Below, in pieces: positions 63,824 through 64,000 of a DNA stretch of 64,000 nt. Made by a program: the position numbers and the translations under genes. Each line of letters begins with the position of its first letter. Position 1 is the first letter of the stretch. The notes below the pieces were generated by a model that saw only the letters and a list, made by a program, of their open reading frames with translations, had not been told where the DNA came from and did not search any database. The stretch is taken from the NCBI GenBank assembly GCA_963841845.1, contig CAWJEG010000005.1:62001-126000 (forward strand), written 5' to 3'. The DNA is from CAVVGZ01 sp963841845. GTDB lineage: Bacteria > Chloroflexota > Anaerolineae > Anaerolineales > Anaerolineaceae.

Positions 63824-64000
63824 TTAGGATTCAAGCGGAGAAATGATATCTTTTAGTTGATCACGCGTCAGCCATTCATTATTTTCGTTACTTGAATACC
63901 TGAATCCAACGGGTACAGCTTTGCCAGCGTGCTCCCATTCTCTTCCAAACCAGAATGCCTCAGCTGGCTGAACCACAAACATATCTTTTAATTCAATTGT
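63824..64000 (-). CDS. Unrecognised protein, C-terminal fragment at window edge
   Basis: An open minus-strand frame enters from beyond base 64000 and ends with TAA at 63824-63826, giving 58 residues: from TIELKDMFVVQPAEAFWF through EHAGKAVPVGFRYSS to KDIISPLES. No family recognised. It lies 20 bases above the RmlD-like gene in the same direction, so it belongs to the same locus. Confidence 0.6.
   Translation of the reverse strand, partial: TIELKDMFVVQPAEAFWFGREWEHAGKAVPVGFRYSSNENNEWLTRDQLKDIISPLES

Noticed and set aside
34710..64000. Recently acquired genomic island with mobile elements
   Set aside because: No integrase, transposase, tRNA target or flanking direct repeat was seen; codon style looks like the neighbours by eye.

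Overview
The window reads as a chromosomal segment of an Anaerolineae-like member of the Chloroflexota. This is inferred from gene content and protein style: a beta subunit with a long lineage-specific insert, an S12 of the inserted Gram-positive type, a TIGR03663 mannosyltransferase-like protein fused to an NHL propeller, and many TTG/GTG starts. No rRNA, tRNA, CRISPR array, transposase or phage gene was seen. Base composition is moderate, with sigma-70-like promoters (TTGACN / TATAAT, often with an extended TGn -10).

Region 1 (1-12.5 kb) is housekeeping. It holds rpsL (cut by the window edge), rpoB, a HAD hydrolase, an operon of D-cysteine desulfhydrase, VOC protein and alkyltransferase-like protein ending in a clear terminator, then rsmG on the other strand, def-recF, and clpC with its own terminator. 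rpoC is not next to rpoB.

Region 2 (12.8-18 kb) is a minus-strand signalling cluster: an orphan sugar-type solute-binding lipoprotein (frameshifted), a double-Cache protein with a SpoIIE-type phosphatase domain lacking its metal-binding residues, and a ComP-like PDZ/multi-TM/GAF sensor lacking a kinase domain. Its leader contains mutually exclusive hairpins, one of them an intrinsic terminator. This is the most unusual unit in the window.

Region 3 (18-34.7 kb) is mixed: a GNAT protein, a small 4-TM holin-like protein, the TIGR03663-NHL fusion, a class A beta-lactamase-like wall enzyme, gmd, a LysM-M23 peptidase, a CinA-C protein with an unexplained extension, metG, an MFS transporter, a threonine dehydratase-like enzyme and a GT-C-like membrane protein. 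Several plus-strand genes here look leaderless.

Region 4 (34.7-64 kb) is one 29-kb minus-strand surface-glycan locus. It carries many glycosyltransferases (GT2, GT4, GT-B and GT-C/GT39-like) and two nonulosonic-acid (sialic/legionaminic-like) modules. Module A (39.8-50.3 kb) has a DUF115 protein, SDRs, a hydroxyacid dehydrogenase, a NeuA-like enzyme, a capsule-type transferase, a short NeuB and a NeuA-KdsC fusion. Module B (55.4-63.8 kb) has SpsE/NeuB with a SAF domain, SpsF, an RmlD/SpsK-like reductase and several transferases. Together they would make, CMP-activate and attach acidic sugars to a surface polymer or glycoprotein.

Seven single-base frame breaks are seen, five of them between 51.8 and 58.2 kb. 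They look more like indel errors or recent decay than design, so the affected genes are given as whole loci.
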